From NCBI RefSeq assembly GCF_012184415.1, contig NZ_VTOX01000004.1:364290-428289 (forward strand): DNA of 64,000 nt. Reading direction: 5' to 3'. The translations under genes were made by a program, and so were the position numbers. This document shows, piece by piece, positions 20,785 through 31,913 of this stretch. This stretch comes from Ramlibacter lithotrophicus. Lineage in GTDB: Bacteria > Pseudomonadota > Gammaproteobacteria > Burkholderiales > Burkholderiaceae_C. The notes below the pieces were generated by a model. That model did not search any database. It saw nothing but the letters and a program-made list of their open reading frames with translations, and was not told the origin of the DNA. Numbering within the stretch: the stretch's first letter is position 1; each line of letters starts with the position of its first letter.

Positions 20785-22080
20785 ATGGTTCCGCACCTCA
20801 TCACCGCCCTGACGGGGCCAATCAACGAGCTCGAGCAGCGCATCCTGGATTCCACGCCCGCCATCGAGCGCTGGTTCCGGCTGGAGTGGATGGAGCACAC
20901 GCCGCCGTTCTACAGCTCGGTCGATATCCGCAATGCCGGGTTCAAGCTGGCCCCGGTCGACACCAACCTGTTCCCCGGCGGCTGGGCCCACCTGACGCCG
21001 GACATGCTGCCGCTGGCGGTGCAGTCGGCGATGGCCGCCATCGAGAAGATCTGCCCGGAAGCCAAGAACCTGCTGGTGGTGCCCGAGAACACCCGCGACA
21101 CCTTCTACCTGGCGAATCTGGCCCAGCTCAAGCGGATCTTCTACATGGCCGGGTTGAACGTGCGCTTCGGGTCGATCGACCCCGAGCTGCACGAGCCGGC
21201 CAGCGTCAGCCTGCCGGACGGCGATTCGGTGTTGATCGAACCGGTGGTGCGCACGCGCCGCCGCCTGGGCCTGAAGAACTTCGACCCCTGCACCATCCTG
21301 CTCAACAATGACCTGTCCTCCGGCGTGCCGGGGATCCTGGAGGACATCCACGAGCAGTACCTGCTGCCCCCGCTGCACGCCGGCTGGTCGGTGCGCCGCA
21401 AGAGCAATCATTTCCAGAGCTACGAAGAGATCGCGAAGCGCTTCGGCAAGCTGCTCGGGATCGATCCCTGGCTGATCACGCCGATGTTCAACAAGTGCGG
21501 CGCCGTGAACTTCGCCGAGGGCACCGGCATGGACTGCCTCACGACCAACGTCGACGCGCTGCTCGCCAAGATCCGCAAGAAGTACAAGGAATACGGCATC
21601 GGCGAAAAGCCATTCGTGGTCGTCAAGGCGGACAACGGGACGTCGGGCCTGGCGATCAGCACGGTGCGCGACGCCAAGGAGCTCGAGGCGCTGACCGGCA
21701 AGGGCAGCGGCCAGATGTCCGCGGTCAAGGGCGGGCAGGCGCCGGTGCGCGACGTGATCGTCCAGGAAGGCGTCCTCACGAACGAGCGGATCGGGGACGC
21801 CGTGGCGGAGCCGGTGGTCTACACGATCGACCGCTACGTCGTCGGCGGCTTCTACCGGGTCCACGCCGAGCGCGGCACCGACGAGAACCTCAATGCGCCC
21901 GGCGCGGACTACGTGCCCCTCGCGTTCGCCGAGAGCACGCGGCTGCCGCAGCCCGGTGCCAAGCCCGGCGCCAGCGCGCCGAACCGGTTCTACATGTACG
22001 GCGTGATCGGCCGGCTGGCGATGCTCGCCGCCAGCTACGAGCTGGAGGCCACCGACCCCGAGGCCGAGGTCTACGACTGA
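20785..22080 (+). CDS. gshA: glutamate-cysteine ligase, proteobacterial type
   Basis: The 431-residue protein belongs to the glutamate-cysteine ligase class found in Burkholderiales and acidithiobacilli, which is unrelated in detail to the E. coli enzyme. It makes gamma-glutamylcysteine, the first step of glutathione synthesis. Recognisable segments are NTRDTFYLANLAQLKRIFYMAGLNV, MFNKCGAVNFAEGTGMDCLTTNVDALLAKIRKKYKEYG and FVVVKADNGTSGLAI. The frame extends upstream to 20668, but the ATG at 20785 follows GCGAAGAAGG and a TACAAT hexamer at 20751. It leads a gshA-kup-gshB set. Confidence 0.9.
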   Translation: MVPHLITALTGPINELEQRILDSTPAIERWFRLEWMEHTPPFYSSVDIRNAGFKLAPVDTNLFPGGWAHLTPDMLPLAVQSAMAAIEKICPEAKNLLVVPENTRDTFYLANLAQLKRIFYMAGLNVRFGSIDPELHEPASVSLPDGDSVLIEPVVRTRRRLGLKNFDPCTILLNNDLSSGVPGILEDIHEQYLLPPLHAGWSVRRKSNHFQSYEEIAKRFGKLLGIDPWLITPMFNKCGAVNFAEGTGMDCLTTNVDALLAKIRKKYKEYGIGEKPFVVVKADNGTSGLAISTVRDAKELEALTGKGSGQMSAVKGGQAPVRDVIVQEGVLTNERIGDAVAEPVVYTIDRYVVGGFYRVHAERGTDENLNAPGADYVPLAFAESTRLPQPGAKPGASAPNRFYMYGVIGRLAMLAASYELEATDPEAEVYD

Positions 22081-22208
22081 AGCCTTGCGGGCGGCGTTGC
22101 TGCGCCGCAACATGCCCGGCCGTTCCGGCAACGGCGGGCGCACAATAGCCAACCCAAAAAAGACGTTCAACCGCCGGCCCCCCGGGGCCCCACAAGGCGG
22201 CCCGCCCA

Positions 22209-24077
22209 GTGGCAACCTCAAAGTCCTCGCTCACCGCCCTGACCCTCGGCGCGATCGGTGTCGTCTACGGCGACATCGGCACCAGCGTGCTGTACGCGAT
22301 GAAGGAAGTCTTCGGCTCCGGTCACGTGCCGTTCACTCCCGGCAACGTGTACGGCATCCTGTCGATCTTCTTCTGGACGCTCACCGTCATCGTCTCCATC
22401 AAGTACGTGCTGCTGGTGCTGCGCGCGGACAACCACGGCGAGGGCGGCCTGATCGCGATGCTGGCGCTGGCGTCGACGTCGGTGAAGGACAGGCCGCAGT
22501 TGCGCCGCGTGCTGCTCGTCGTGGGGATCTTCGGCACCTGCCTGTTCTATGGCGACGGCGTCATCACGCCGGCGATCTCGGTGCTCTCCGCCATCGAGGG
22601 CCTGGAGGTCCTCTCGCCCCAGTTCGCCAACTACGTGGTGCCGCTCACGCTGGTGGTGCTGTTCTGCCTGTTCGCGCTGCAGAAGCGCGGCACGGCGGGC
22701 GTGGGGCAGTTCTTCGGGCCGATCACGCTGGTGTGGTTCGGTGCGATCGCCGTGCTCGGCGCCGCGCACATCGTCGGCAACCCGGTGGTCCTGAAGGCGC
22801 TGAACCCGTATTACGCGCTTTCATTCATGTTCCACAACCCGGGGACCACGTTCGTGATCCTCGGTGCGGTGGTCCTGTGCGTGACCGGCGCCGAGGCGCT
22901 GTACGCCGACCTGGGCCACTTCGGCAAGAAGCCGATCCGCATCGCGTGGTTCACGGTGGTGATGCCGGCGCTCACCATCAATTATTTCGGCCAGGGCGCC
23001 CTGCTGCTGAAGGACCCGCTGGCGGTGAAGAACCCGTTCTACATGATGGCGCCCGAGTGGGTCGTCCTGCCGCTGGTGGGCCTCGCCACCATGGCGACGG
23101 TGATCGCCTCGCAGGCGATGATCACCGGCGCGTTCAGCGTGACCAAGCAGGCGATCCAGCTCGGCTACCTGCCGCGCCTGCAGATGCGCCACACCAGCGT
23201 GCGCGAAACCGGCCAGATCTACCTGCCGTTCATCAACTGGGGCCTGTTCGTCGCCATTGCGATGGCCGTGGTGATGTTCCGGTCGTCGAGCAACCTGGCC
23301 GCGGCGTACGGCATCGCCGTGACCTCGGACATGCTGATCACGACCATCCTCACCTTCTTCGTGATCCGCTACGGCTGGCGCTATCCCCTGTGGCTGTGCA
23401 TCACGGCCACCGGCATCTTCCTCGTGGTGGACCTCACGTTCTGGGCGTCCAACCTGCTCAAGCTGCCGCAGGGCGGCTGGTTCCCGGTCCTGATCGGCGG
23501 CGCCATGTTCACGCTGATGATGACGTGGAAGCAGGGCCGCGCGCTGCTGAATGACAAGCTCAAGGCCGATTCCATCGACCTCAAGAGCTTCCTCGAAGCG
23601 GTGTTCGTGAGCCCGCCCACGCGGGTCGAGGGCACGGCGGTGTTCCTGACAGCGGAGCCGGGGACGGTCCCCAACGCGATGCTGCACAACCTCAAGCACA
23701 ACAAGGTGCTGCACGAGCAGAACCTGTTCGTCACCGTGCGCAGCCACGAGGTGCCATGGATCGGCATCAGCAAGCGGGTGGAGATCGAGGCCCTGGGCCA
23801 CAGCTGCTGGCAGGTGACGCTGCATTACGGATTCAAGAACGATCCCGACGTTCCGCGCGCCCTGGAGCAGATCCGCGGCCGCGGCTGCGAGCTGGACGCC
23901 ATGAAGACCAGCTACTTCCTGTCGCGCGACACGGTGGTGCCTAGCATAGGGCGCGGCATGGCGCCGTGGCGCGAGAAGCTGTTCGCGCAGATGCACCACA
24001 ACGCGAGCGCCGCGGCGGACTTCCTCAACCTGCCGAACAACTCCGTGGTGGAGCTGGGGTCGAAGATCGAAATCTAG
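22209..24077 (+). CDS. kup: KUP-family potassium uptake transporter
   Basis: The 622-residue membrane protein has about twelve helices in its first 430 residues, beginning with the family signature [24 protein letters not shown], and a cytoplasmic C-terminal domain of about 190 residues ending [11 protein letters not shown]. It imports K+ with protons. The start is GTG at 22209. It lies between the two glutathione synthesis genes, 128 bases after gshA and 92 bases before gshB. EIIA-Ntr, which is known to affect K+ uptake in other bacteria, is encoded 13 kb away. Confidence 0.94.
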   Translation: MATSKSSLTALTLGAIGVVYGDIGTSVLYAMKEVFGSGHVPFTPGNVYGILSIFFWTLTVIVSIKYVLLVLRADNHGEGGLIAMLALASTSVKDRPQLRRVLLVVGIFGTCLFYGDGVITPAISVLSAIEGLEVLSPQFANYVVPLTLVVLFCLFALQKRGTAGVGQFFGPITLVWFGAIAVLGAAHIVGNPVVLKALNPYYALSFMFHNPGTTFVILGAVVLCVTGAEALYADLGHFGKKPIRIAWFTVVMPALTINYFGQGALLLKDPLAVKNPFYMMAPEWVVLPLVGLATMATVIASQAMITGAFSVTKQAIQLGYLPRLQMRHTSVRETGQIYLPFINWGLFVAIAMAVVMFRSSSNLAAAYGIAVTSDMLITTILTFFVIRYGWRYPLWLCITATGIFLVVDLTFWASNLLKLPQGGWFPVLIGGAMFTLMMTWKQGRALLNDKLKADSIDLKSFLEAVFVSPPTRVEGTAVFLTAEPGTVPNAMLHNLKHNKVLHEQNLFVTVRSHEVPWIGISKRVEIEALGHSCWQVTLHYGFKNDPDVPRALEQIRGRGCELDAMKTSYFLSRDTVVPSIGRGMAPWREKLFAQMHHNASAAADFLNLPNNSVVELGSKIEI

Positions 24078-24169
24078 AGGCCAGGGCCTGGGACTGGGGA
24101 CTAGCGCTGAGGCCCGCAGGGGCTCTCCCGATTTGTGCGACAGTGGGGGTGACATTCCCCGTGCCATCC

Positions 24170-25117
24170 ATGAACATCCTCTTCGTCGCCGATCCGCTGG
24201 AAGCCTTCCAGACCTACAAGGACACCACCTTCGCGATGATGCGCGAGCTGCAGCGCCGCGGCCACCGGCTCGCCGCCTGTGAGCCGCGCCACCTCTCGTG
24301 GCGCACGGGCGGCGTGGTCCATGCCCAGGTGCGCGAGATCGCCCTGACCGGCACCCTGGACGACTGGTTCGCGCAGGAGCGCTGCGCCACGCGGGCCCTG
24401 CGCGAGTTCGATGCCGTGCTGATGCGCAAGGACCCGCCGTTCGACAGCGAGTACTTCTACGCCACGCACCTGCTGGAGCAGGCGGAGCGCGAAGGCGCGC
24501 GCGTCTTCAACAAGCCGGCGGCGCTGCGCGACCACCCGGAGAAGCTGGCCATCATGGAGTTCGCGCAGTTCACCGGCCCGACGCTGGTCACGCGCGACGC
24601 CGACGAGGTCAAACGCTTCCATGCCGAGCACCAGGAGATCATCCTGAAGCCCCTGGACGGCATGGGCGGCATGGGCATCTTCCGGGTCGGCGCCGACGGC
24701 CTGAACCTCGGCTCGATCATCGAGACGCTCAACCGCCATGGCACGACGACGATCATGGTGCAGCGCTTCCTGCCGGAGATCGCCCAGGGCGACAAGCGCG
24801 TGCTGGTCATAGCCGGCAAGCCGGTGCCGTACTGTCTCGCGCGCATCCCGCAGGGCAGCGAAATCCGCGGCAACCTGGCCGCCGGCGGGAAGGGCGTCGC
24901 GCAGCCGCTGTCCGCGCGCGACCTGGAGATCGCCAATGGCATCGGCCCCGTGCTGGCCGCGCGCGGCCTGCTGCTGGTGGGCCTGGACGTGATCGGGGAG
25001 CGGCTGACGGAAGTGAACGTGACCAGCCCGACCTGCTTCCAGGAGATCGCGCAGCAGGCCGGCTTCGACGTCGCCGCGGTGTTCGTCGACGCGCTGGAGG
25101 CGGCGCTCGCGCGCTAA
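24170..25117 (+). CDS. gshB: glutathione synthetase
   Basis: The 315-residue ATP-grasp enzyme joins glycine to gamma-glutamylcysteine. Motifs include MNILFVADPLEAFQTYKDTTFAMMRE at the start, VLMRKDPPFDSEYFYATHLLE, the ATP-binding IILKPLDGMGGMGIFRV and IGERLTEVNVTSPTCFQEI. The start at 24170 gives the family N-terminus. It is convergent with the ClpP-like gene and the two stop codons overlap by 4 bases. Confidence 0.95.
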   Translation: MNILFVADPLEAFQTYKDTTFAMMRELQRRGHRLAACEPRHLSWRTGGVVHAQVREIALTGTLDDWFAQERCATRALREFDAVLMRKDPPFDSEYFYATHLLEQAEREGARVFNKPAALRDHPEKLAIMEFAQFTGPTLVTRDADEVKRFHAEHQEIILKPLDGMGGMGIFRVGADGLNLGSIIETLNRHGTTTIMVQRFLPEIAQGDKRVLVIAGKPVPYCLARIPQGSEIRGNLAAGGKGVAQPLSARDLEIANGIGPVLAARGLLLVGLDVIGERLTEVNVTSPTCFQEIAQQAGFDVAAVFVDALEAALAR

Positions 25118-25698
25118 ACGGCGCCGTTGCCGACGATCCCGCCGATCAGCTCCAGTTCGAGCGCCTCCTCGGCCGTGAGGTACCAGTCCTTGTCCAGCAC
25201 GCGCTGCAGCAACTCGTCGGCGCTCAGCTTGCTGCCCGCCGCCAGTTGCTCGAACCCGCGGCGTTCCAGCACCTGGCCGATCTCCAGTTCCGCCAGCAGG
25301 TCGCGGGCCACCGCGATCGCCGAGCGCAGCGCGCCGGTCATCTGCACGGTGCGCTCCATGCGCCGCTCGTGCACCAGCAGGATGGTGTCGGGAGTGAGGA
25401 AGCGGTGCGTCGACGGCACGGCCCCCATCACCGTGATCCCGGCCGAATAGACGTAGGTCTTGCCGAGGAAGAACACCTCGCGCGCCTGGCGCAGCAACAC
25501 GATCTCCTCCGCCAGCCGGCGGGCGCTCTCCGCGTCGCCGCCCATGGTGCTCAGTTCCAGCACCAGCGGCTTGTCGCCCTGCGCGGCGCCGGACTGGTCG
25601 AGAAACCGCTGCACCATGGCTTCGTCGATGCTGCCGAGCAGCCGGACGTCGGGGTGCAGCGACGGCAGCTTGCGCTTTCCCTGGTTCTGTTGGGCCAC
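25114..25698 (-). CDS. ClpP-like serine protease (non-canonical)
   Basis: This protein of about 194 residues has the ClpP fold pattern: LVLELSTMGGDAESARRLAEEI for the oxyanion region, the nucleophile Ser in VYSAGITVMGAVP, His in ILLVHERRM and a likely Asp in DKDWYLTAEEALELELIGGI. The triad order matches ClpP, but the flanking motifs differ from housekeeping ClpP and there is no clpX or trigger factor gene beside it. The GTG at 25698 is preferred because AGGAGG lies just upstream; an ATG at 25728 would add ten residues. It may act alone or with an unknown partner; the substrate is unknown. Confidence 0.72.
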   Translation of the reverse strand: MAQQNQGKRKLPSLHPDVRLLGSIDEAMVQRFLDQSGAAQGDKPLVLELSTMGGDAESARRLAEEIVLLRQAREVFFLGKTYVYSAGITVMGAVPSTHRFLTPDTILLVHERRMERTVQMTGALRSAIAVARDLLAELEIGQVLERRGFEQLAAGSKLSADELLQRVLDKDWYLTAEEALELELIGGIVGNGAV

Positions 25699-25795
25699 GT
25701 TCGCTCGTTCCTCCTGGAGCCGCAGCATGGCGCGCCGGCGCGCGCACGTGTCGGCCGCTTCGCCCCGGCCGGCGGTAGGAAGCCGCTGACGCGCT

Positions 25796-26560
25796 TCAAC
25801 CGACGGCAGCCCCGTCCACGAACACCCGCAGCTCGCCCGGCTGCATGGCCGTCCATTGCTCGTTGGTGGTGAGGGGGGCCGTCACGACGACCGCCACCCG
25901 GTCCTGCGGCGAGGTCATGGTGGCGAAGTCGATGCTGAGGTCTTCGTCGGCGAGCTGGGCATGGGCGAACGGGTGCTTGCGTTCCACGTGGAAGAGCCGG
26001 GTGGAGCAGTGCGTCCACAGCGCCTCGCCGTTGGAGAGCATGAAGTTGAACGGACCGTGGCGGGCGATCCGCGGCACCAGTTCGCGCAAGGTGAGCGTCA
26101 GTTCCGCCACGCTCGGCACGCCGGCGTGCGATTTCGCGAACTCCTGCATCAGCCAGCAGAATGCCCGCTCGCTGTCGGTGGCGCCCACCGGCAGGAAGCT
26201 CGCGTGCAGCCGCGGCTGGAAGTTCTCCAGGTTGCCGTTGTGCGCGAACACCCAGTAGCGGCCCCACAGCTCGCGCACGAACGGATGGCAGTTCTCCAGC
26301 GCCACCTCGCCCTGCGTCGCTTTGCGGATGTGCGCGATGACGTTGCGGCTCTTGATCGGGTAGCGGCGGATCAGCTCCGCGACGGGGGACTCGAAGGCCG
26401 GCTGGTGGTCCACGAAATGGCGCAGGCCGCGTCCTTCGAAGAAGGCGATGCCCCAGCCGTCGGCGTGATGGTCGGTGCGGCCGCCGCGCTGCGCGAATCC
26501 GGTGAAGCTGAAGGTCACGTCAGTCGGCGTATTGCAGTTCATTCCGAGCAGCTGGCACAT
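25796..26560 (-). CDS. class II glutamine amidotransferase (YafJ-type)
   Basis: The 254-residue protein starts [14 protein letters not shown], so the mature N-terminal residue after Met removal is the catalytic Cys2 of Ntn-type amidotransferases. [35 protein letters not shown] and [10 protein letters not shown] form the glutamine site. It is a stand-alone glutaminase-type domain with no fused synthetase, as in YafJ; the acceptor substrate is unknown. The long upstream frame is rejected because Cys must follow the initiating Met. Confidence 0.86.
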   Translation of the reverse strand: MCQLLGMNCNTPTDVTFSFTGFAQRGGRTDHHADGWGIAFFEGRGLRHFVDHQPAFESPVAELIRRYPIKSRNVIAHIRKATQGEVALENCHPFVRELWGRYWVFAHNGNLENFQPRLHASFLPVGATDSERAFCWLMQEFAKSHAGVPSVAELTLTLRELVPRIARHGPFNFMLSNGEALWTHCSTRLFHVERKHPFAHAQLADEDLSIDFATMTSPQDRVAVVVTAPLTTNEQWTAMQPGELRVFVDGAAVG

Positions 26561-26690
26561 GCGGCTATTGTGGCGGCTGCGGCTCGCGCGCGGGGCCCCG
26601 GCGCCACTCCAGTCCGGCCCGCGACCACCGCGCCTTGTCGCCGGTGCGGCCGTTGACGATGATGGGAACAGTGGCGCCACGGGGATCCCC

Positions 26691-28631
26691 ATGCATGCAC
26701 AGATGAACGAGCACACGCCGCCGGGCACCCGGCGCAACAAGATCGCCAGCGCCGCGGAAGCGGTCCGCCTCATCCACGACGGCGACACCGTGGCCACCGG
26801 CGGCTTCGTCGGCATCGGCTTCGCCGAGGAAATCGCGGTCGCGCTGGAGGCGCGGTTCCTGGCGAGCCAGGCCGACACCGGCAGCGGCTCGCCGCGCGAC
26901 CTGACACTGGTCTATGCGGCGGGGCAGGGCGACGGCAAGCACCGGGGCCTGAACCACCTCGGCCATCGCGGCATGGTCAAGCGCGTGATCGGCGGCCACT
27001 GGGGGCTGGTGCCGGCGCTGCAGCAACTGGCGATCGCCAACGAGATCGAGGCCTACAACCTGCCGCAAGGGGTGCTGACCCATCTGTTCCGCGACATCGC
27101 GGCCGGCAAGCCGGGCACGCTCACGCACGTCGGCCTGGACACCTTCGTCGACCCGCGCCACGGCGGCGGCCGCGTCAATGCGCGCACCACCGAGGAGCTC
27201 GTTCGGCTGATGGAGGTCGACGGGCGCGAGTACCTGTTCTACAAGGCGTTCCCGATCTCGGTGGGCATCATCCGCGCCACGACGGCGGATCCGGACGGCA
27301 ACCTCACGATGGAACGCGAGGCGCTGACGCTGGAGGCGCTGGCCATCGCAATGGCCGCGCGCAATTCCGGCGGCATCGTGATCGCGCAGGTGGAGCGGGT
27401 GGCCGAGCGCGGCACGTTGCATCCGCGGCAGGTGAAGATCCCCGGCGTGCTGGTCGACGCGGTGGTGGTGGCGACCGATGCGGCGCACCACATGCAGACC
27501 TTCAGCGAGCAGTACAACCCGGCCTATTCGGGCGAGATCCGGTTGCCGCTGGACCGCCTGCCGCCGCTGCCGCTCGACGAGCGCAAGGTGATCGCGCGGC
27601 GGGCGGCACTGGAACTGAAGGCCAACAGCGTGGTGAATCTCGGCATCGGGATGCCCGAGGGAGTGGCCGGCGTGGCGGCCGAGGAGCGCGTGTTCGATCT
27701 GGTCACGCTCACGGCCGAGCCCGGCGTGATCGGCGGCATCCCGGCCAGCGGGCTGAGCTTCGGCGCCGCCGTCAACCCGCAGGCGATCATCGACCAGCCC
27801 AACCAGTTCGACTTCTACGACGGCGGGGGCCTCGACCTGGCGGTGCTGGGGCTGGCGCAGGCCGATGCCGAGGGCAACCTCAACGTCAGCCGCTTCGGCA
27901 CGCGGCTGGCGGGGGCGGGCGGCTTCATCAACATCAGCCAGAACGCCAAGACGGTGGTGTTCGTCGGCACCTTCACGGCCGGCCACCGCTCGGTGCTGGT
28001 CGAAGGCGGCAAACTGGGTATCGTGAGCGAAGGGACCCGGCGCAAGTTCGTGCGGCAGGTGGAGCACCGCACCTTCAGCGGGCGCGAAGCGCGGCGGCGC
28101 GGTCAGCGGGTGCTGTACGTCACCGAGCGTTGCGTGTTCCGGCTGGCCGACGGCGGGCTGGAACTGATCGAGATCGCGCCCGGCATCGACTTGGATCGCG
28201 ACGTGCTCGCCCACATGGAGTTCGTGCCGGCCATCGCGCCGGACCTGCCATTGATGTCCTCGGCCCTGTTCGGCGAGGCGGCCATGGGATTGCGCGAGCG
28301 GCTGCTGTCCAAGCCCTTGTCGGCCCGCTACCAGCTGGACCTGGCGCACCGGATGCTGTTCATCGACTTCGAGGGGCTGAGCATCGACAGCCGCGAGGGC
28401 ATCGCCGCCATCGAAGGCTACGTGACGCGCTTGCTCGAGCCGGTGGTGAAGCAGCCGGAGGATCGGCTGGCGGTGGTCGTCACCTACGACAACTTCAGCA
28501 TCCTGCCGGGGCTGGTCGAGGAGTATTCGGAGATGGTGACGCGCCTGACCGGGCGCTTCTACAGCCGGGTGACGCGCTACGGCACGGGCGGCTTCCTCAA
28601 GGCTCGGCTGGAGGGCCGGGCGGCGGGCTGA
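26691..28631 (+). CDS. acyl-CoA:acetate/3-ketoacid CoA-transferase-type protein
   Basis: The product has 646 residues (642 from the alternative ATG at 26703). Two CoA-transferase domains are fused: the alpha-like part has [21 protein letters not shown], and the beta-like part has [34 protein letters not shown] with the probable catalytic Glu. Length and order resemble the YdiF-type enzymes, extended by about 110 residues at the C-terminus (from about residue 530) with sequence I do not recognise. It should exchange CoA between short acyl groups. The neighbouring glyoxylate gene glcB suggests acetate or short-acid metabolism, by inference only. Confidence 0.8.
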   Translation: MHAQMNEHTPPGTRRNKIASAAEAVRLIHDGDTVATGGFVGIGFAEEIAVALEARFLASQADTGSGSPRDLTLVYAAGQGDGKHRGLNHLGHRGMVKRVIGGHWGLVPALQQLAIANEIEAYNLPQGVLTHLFRDIAAGKPGTLTHVGLDTFVDPRHGGGRVNARTTEELVRLMEVDGREYLFYKAFPISVGIIRATTADPDGNLTMEREALTLEALAIAMAARNSGGIVIAQVERVAERGTLHPRQVKIPGVLVDAVVVATDAAHHMQTFSEQYNPAYSGEIRLPLDRLPPLPLDERKVIARRAALELKANSVVNLGIGMPEGVAGVAAEERVFDLVTLTAEPGVIGGIPASGLSFGAAVNPQAIIDQPNQFDFYDGGGLDLAVLGLAQADAEGNLNVSRFGTRLAGAGGFINISQNAKTVVFVGTFTAGHRSVLVEGGKLGIVSEGTRRKFVRQVEHRTFSGREARRRGQRVLYVTERCVFRLADGGLELIEIAPGIDLDRDVLAHMEFVPAIAPDLPLMSSALFGEAAMGLRERLLSKPLSARYQLDLAHRMLFIDFEGLSIDSREGIAAIEGYVTRLLEPVVKQPEDRLAVVVTYDNFSILPGLVEEYSEMVTRLTGRFYSRVTRYGTGGFLKARLEGRAAG

Positions 28632-28824
28632 CCTGCCTGGCCGCACAGGCGGCGCAGATGCACGCCTGGCCCTGCGCGGGGGCCGGTACCTGCGCCAGCA
28701 GGGCGGCGCCGAAGTCGACCTGCGTGCACCAGCAGGCGTCCTGCTTCAGGCCGGTCTCGCGCTCCACCTCCATCGCGCAGCGATTGGGCTGGCCGCAGAT
28801 GGGGCAGCGGGTGGGGTCGGTCAT
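28597..28824 (-). CDS. small cysteine-rich CWC-type protein
   Basis: The 75-residue product begins [18 protein letters not shown] and contains CWCTQVDF and CICAACA, the spaced cysteines of the Cys-rich CWC family, which may bind metal. The function of the family is unknown. The ATG at 28824 lies 38 bases downstream of malate synthase, on the same strand, so the two may be co-transcribed. Its last 35 bases overlap the convergent CoA-transferase gene. Confidence 0.72.
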   Translation of the reverse strand: MTDPTRCPICGQPNRCAMEVERETGLKQDACWCTQVDFGAALLAQVPAPAQGQACICAACAARQVSPPPGPPAEP

Positions 28825-28862
28825 GAACGCGGCCTCTGCGTCCGGCTGTTGGGTTTCGGCGG

Positions 28863-31058
28863 TTATGCCGCAGCCTTCACCTTCAGCCGCCACGCATGCA
28901 GCAGCGGCTCGGTGTAGCCCGACGGCTGCTCCTTGCCCTTGAACACCAGGTCCAGCGCCGCGCGGTAGGCGAACGACGTGTCCCAGTTGCCGGCCATCGG
29001 CTTGTAGAACGGATCGCCCGCGTTCTGGGCGTCGACCACGGCCGCCATCCGCTGGAAGGTCTCGATCACCTGCTCCTTCGTCAAGACGCCGTGGTGCAGC
29101 CAGTTGGCGATGTGCTGGCTGGAGATGCGCAGCGTCGCGCGGTCTTCCATCAGGCCGATGTTGTGGATGTCCGGCACCTTGGAGCAACCCACGCCCTGGT
29201 CGACCCAGCGCACGACATAGCCCAGGATGCCTTGCGCGTTGTTGTCGATCTCCTGCTGGCGCTCGGCGGCGCTCCATTCGGCCTTTGCCACCACCGGCAC
29301 CGTCAGCAGGCCCGTGAGCAGTTCCTCGCGCTGGCCGTCGGCGTCGATCTTCTCCAGGTCCTGCTGCACCTGGGCGACGCTCACCTGGTGGTAATGCAGC
29401 GCGTGCAAGGTGGCGGCCGTGGGCGAGGGCACCCATGCCGTGTTGGCGCCGGCCTTCGGGTGGCCGATCTTCTGCTCCATCATCGCGGCCATCAGGTCGG
29501 GCATGGCCCACATGCCCTTGCCGATCTGGGCCCGGCCGCGCAGGCCGCAGCCCAGGCCCACCAGCACGTTGTTCTTCTCGTAGGCCTGGATCCAGGCGCT
29601 CGACTTCATGTCGCCCTTGCGGATCATCGGCCCGGCCAGCATCGCGGTGTGCATTTCGTCGCCGGTGCGATCGAGGAACCCGGTGTTGATGAATGCGACG
29701 CGCGACGAGGCGGCGGCGATGCAGGCCTTCAGGTTGACGCTGGTGCGGCGCTCCTCGTCCATGATGCCCAGCTTGACGGTATTCTCCGGCAGCCCCAGCA
29801 CGGCCTCGACGCGCGAGAACAGCTCCGAGGCGAACGCCACTTCCTTGGGCCCGTGCATCTTCGGCTTGACGATGTAGACCGATCCGGTCCGGGAATTGCG
29901 GATCCCGTTCGCACCATGTCCCTGGAGGTCGTGCATGGCGATGGCCGTCGTGATCATCGCGTCCATGATCCCTTCCGGGATCTCCTTGCCGCCGCCCCAC
30001 AGGATCGCCGGATTGGTCATCAGGTGGCCGACGTTGCGCACGAACAGCAGCGACCGGCCGTGCAGCGTCACCTTGCCGGCGCCGTCGGGCGCGGTGTAGA
30101 CGCGGTCGGGGTTCAGGCCGCGGGTGAAGGTCCTGCCGCCCTTGGTGACCTGCTCGGTCAAGGTGCCGCGCAGGATGCCCAGCCAGTTGGAGTAGGCAAG
30201 CGTCTTGTCCTGCGCGTCGACGGCGGCGATCGAGTCCTCGAGGTCCAGGATGGTCGACAGCGCCGCTTCCAGCACCACGTCGGCCACGCCGGCGGCGTCG
30301 TCCTTGCCGATGGCCGAGCGGCGGTCGATGCGGATGTCGATGTGGATGCCGTTGTTTCGCAGCAGGACCGACGAAGGATTGGCAGCATCGCCCTGGTAGC
30401 CGGCGAACCGGGCCGGGTCCTTCAGGGCTGCCGTCCCGCCGTTCTTCTGCGCGACCACCAGCTTGCCGCTCTCGACGCGGTAGCCCGCGGCGTCGTGATG
30501 AGAGCCACCGGCCAGCGGCGCGGACGCGTCGAGGAAGCGGCGGGCGTATTCGATCACTCGTGCGCCGCGGCCCGGGTTGTAGCCTTCGCCCTTTTCGGCG
30601 CCGCCGGTCTCCGGAATGACGTCGGTGCCGTACAGCGCGTCGTAGAGCGAACCCCAGCGGGCGTTGGCTGCATTCAGGGCATAGCGTGCGTTCAGGATAG
30701 GCACCACCAGTTGCGGGCCGGCCTGCAGCGCGAGTTCGGCGTCGACATTGGAGGTCGTCGACTTCGCGCCGGCCGGCGCCGGCACGAGGTAGCCGATCTT
30801 CTCGAGGAAACCGCGGTACGCGGCCATGTCGCGGATCGGGCCGGGGTTGGCGCTGTGCCAGCGATCCATCTCGGCCTGCAGCCGGTCGCGCTCGGCCAGC
30901 AAGGCGCCGTTCTTCGGCGCCAGGTCGGCGACGATCGCGTCGAAGCCCTTCCAGAAGGCAGTGCTGGTGACGCCGGTGCCGGGCAGCAGCTGCTCCTCGA
31001 CGAAGCGGTGCAGTTCGGCCGCCACTTGCAGGCCGTGGACGGTGATGCGGTCGGTCAT
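28863..31058 (-). CDS. glcB: malate synthase G
   Basis: This full-length 731-residue enzyme joins acetyl-CoA and glyoxylate to malate. Recognisable parts are the N-terminal [41 protein letters not shown], the glyoxylate/Mg site [27 protein letters not shown] and [22 protein letters not shown]-type synthases are single-chain monomers used for growth on two-carbon acids or glycolate. The HAD-like gene lies 25 bases upstream on the same strand and the CWC gene is downstream. Confidence 0.96.
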   Translation of the reverse strand: MTDRITVHGLQVAAELHRFVEEQLLPGTGVTSTAFWKGFDAIVADLAPKNGALLAERDRLQAEMDRWHSANPGPIRDMAAYRGFLEKIGYLVPAPAGAKSTTSNVDAELALQAGPQLVVPILNARYALNAANARWGSLYDALYGTDVIPETGGAEKGEGYNPGRGARVIEYARRFLDASAPLAGGSHHDAAGYRVESGKLVVAQKNGGTAALKDPARFAGYQGDAANPSSVLLRNNGIHIDIRIDRRSAIGKDDAAGVADVVLEAALSTILDLEDSIAAVDAQDKTLAYSNWLGILRGTLTEQVTKGGRTFTRGLNPDRVYTAPDGAGKVTLHGRSLLFVRNVGHLMTNPAILWGGGKEIPEGIMDAMITTAIAMHDLQGHGANGIRNSRTGSVYIVKPKMHGPKEVAFASELFSRVEAVLGLPENTVKLGIMDEERRTSVNLKACIAAASSRVAFINTGFLDRTGDEMHTAMLAGPMIRKGDMKSSAWIQAYEKNNVLVGLGCGLRGRAQIGKGMWAMPDLMAAMMEQKIGHPKAGANTAWVPSPTAATLHALHYHQVSVAQVQQDLEKIDADGQREELLTGLLTVPVVAKAEWSAAERQQEIDNNAQGILGYVVRWVDQGVGCSKVPDIHNIGLMEDRATLRISSQHIANWLHHGVLTKEQVIETFQRMAAVVDAQNAGDPFYKPMAGNWDTSFAYRAALDLVFKGKEQPSGYTEPLLHAWRLKVKAAA

Positions 31059-31083
31059 GGTTCTCTCTCCGGGGAAAATCAGG

Positions 31084-31764
31084 TCAATCGAAAAAAGCCA
31101 GCACGTCGCGCAGGCTGCTGCCGCTGCGGGTCGGCTGGGTGCCGAGTTCCTCGAACGGCAGGCCCGCGCGATTCACCCACAAGGTGCGGTAGCCGTACCA
31201 GGTCGCGGCCAGCGCGTCCCAGCTGTTGCTGCTGACGAAGACGATCTGTTTCGCTGCCAGCCCGGTGGCGGCAGGGCCCAGGCCGTACGCCGCGGGATGG
31301 GTCTTGTATTTGCGGACGGCGTCGACGCTCAGCACGTGGTCGAGCAGGCCGTCCAGCCCGGCGCTGCGCACCGCCACGCCCAGCATGTCGGGGTCGCCGT
31401 TGCTCAGGATGCCGGTGGTCACGCCGGCGGCCTTGAGCGCCTGCAGCACCTCGCGGTCCTCGGGGAAGGCGGAGAGATGCCGGTACTCGTTCATCAGCCG
31501 CTCTTGCGCGGTGGGCGACAGCTCGAGCCCGAGCCGCTTGCACGCGTAGCGCAGGCCGGCGCGCGTCAACTCCCAGAACGGCCGGTAGTGCTCTCCGTCG
31601 CCGCTGCCGGTGACCAGCCGCGTGTATTCGATCTGCTTGTCGCGCCAGAGGACACTCAAGGCACTGCCCTGCCCGGGGAACAGCTGCTCCGCGGTCAGGG
31701 CGACGCTGTACACGTCGAACAGCGTCCCATAGGCGTCGAACAGGACCGCGCGGGGTTTTTCCAT
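31084..31764 (-). CDS. haloacid dehalogenase, type II
   Basis: The 226-residue HAD-superfamily protein has the nucleophile Asp in [16 protein letters not shown], motif II in [13 protein letters not shown], and the [22 protein letters not shown] segment that distinguishes L-2-haloacid dehalogenases from phosphatases. It would hydrolyse 2-haloacids to hydroxyacids, although many genomic homologues have untested substrates. The ATG at 31764 ([10 protein letters not shown]) is chosen; the frame upstream has no family sequence. It is probably co-transcribed with glcB and divergent from the CoA-transferase gene. Confidence 0.85.
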   Translation of the reverse strand: MEKPRAVLFDAYGTLFDVYSVALTAEQLFPGQGSALSVLWRDKQIEYTRLVTGSGDGEHYRPFWELTRAGLRYACKRLGLELSPTAQERLMNEYRHLSAFPEDREVLQALKAAGVTTGILSNGDPDMLGVAVRSAGLDGLLDHVLSVDAVRKYKTHPAAYGLGPAATGLAAKQIVFVSSNSWDALAATWYGYRTLWVNRAGLPFEELGTQPTRSGSSLRDVLAFFD

Positions 31765-31913
31765 TCCGCGACTGTATTTGGAACCTGTGGGTCGATCCAG
31801 CTGCCGTGGCGAGAAGGATTTGTGACCTGAGCAGTGGTAATCGCTGAGGCGAGGGGCAAGGGTAGAGTAGCCACCGGCCACCGGCCACAGGAATTCACGG
31901 GAAGGAGCCCCGG

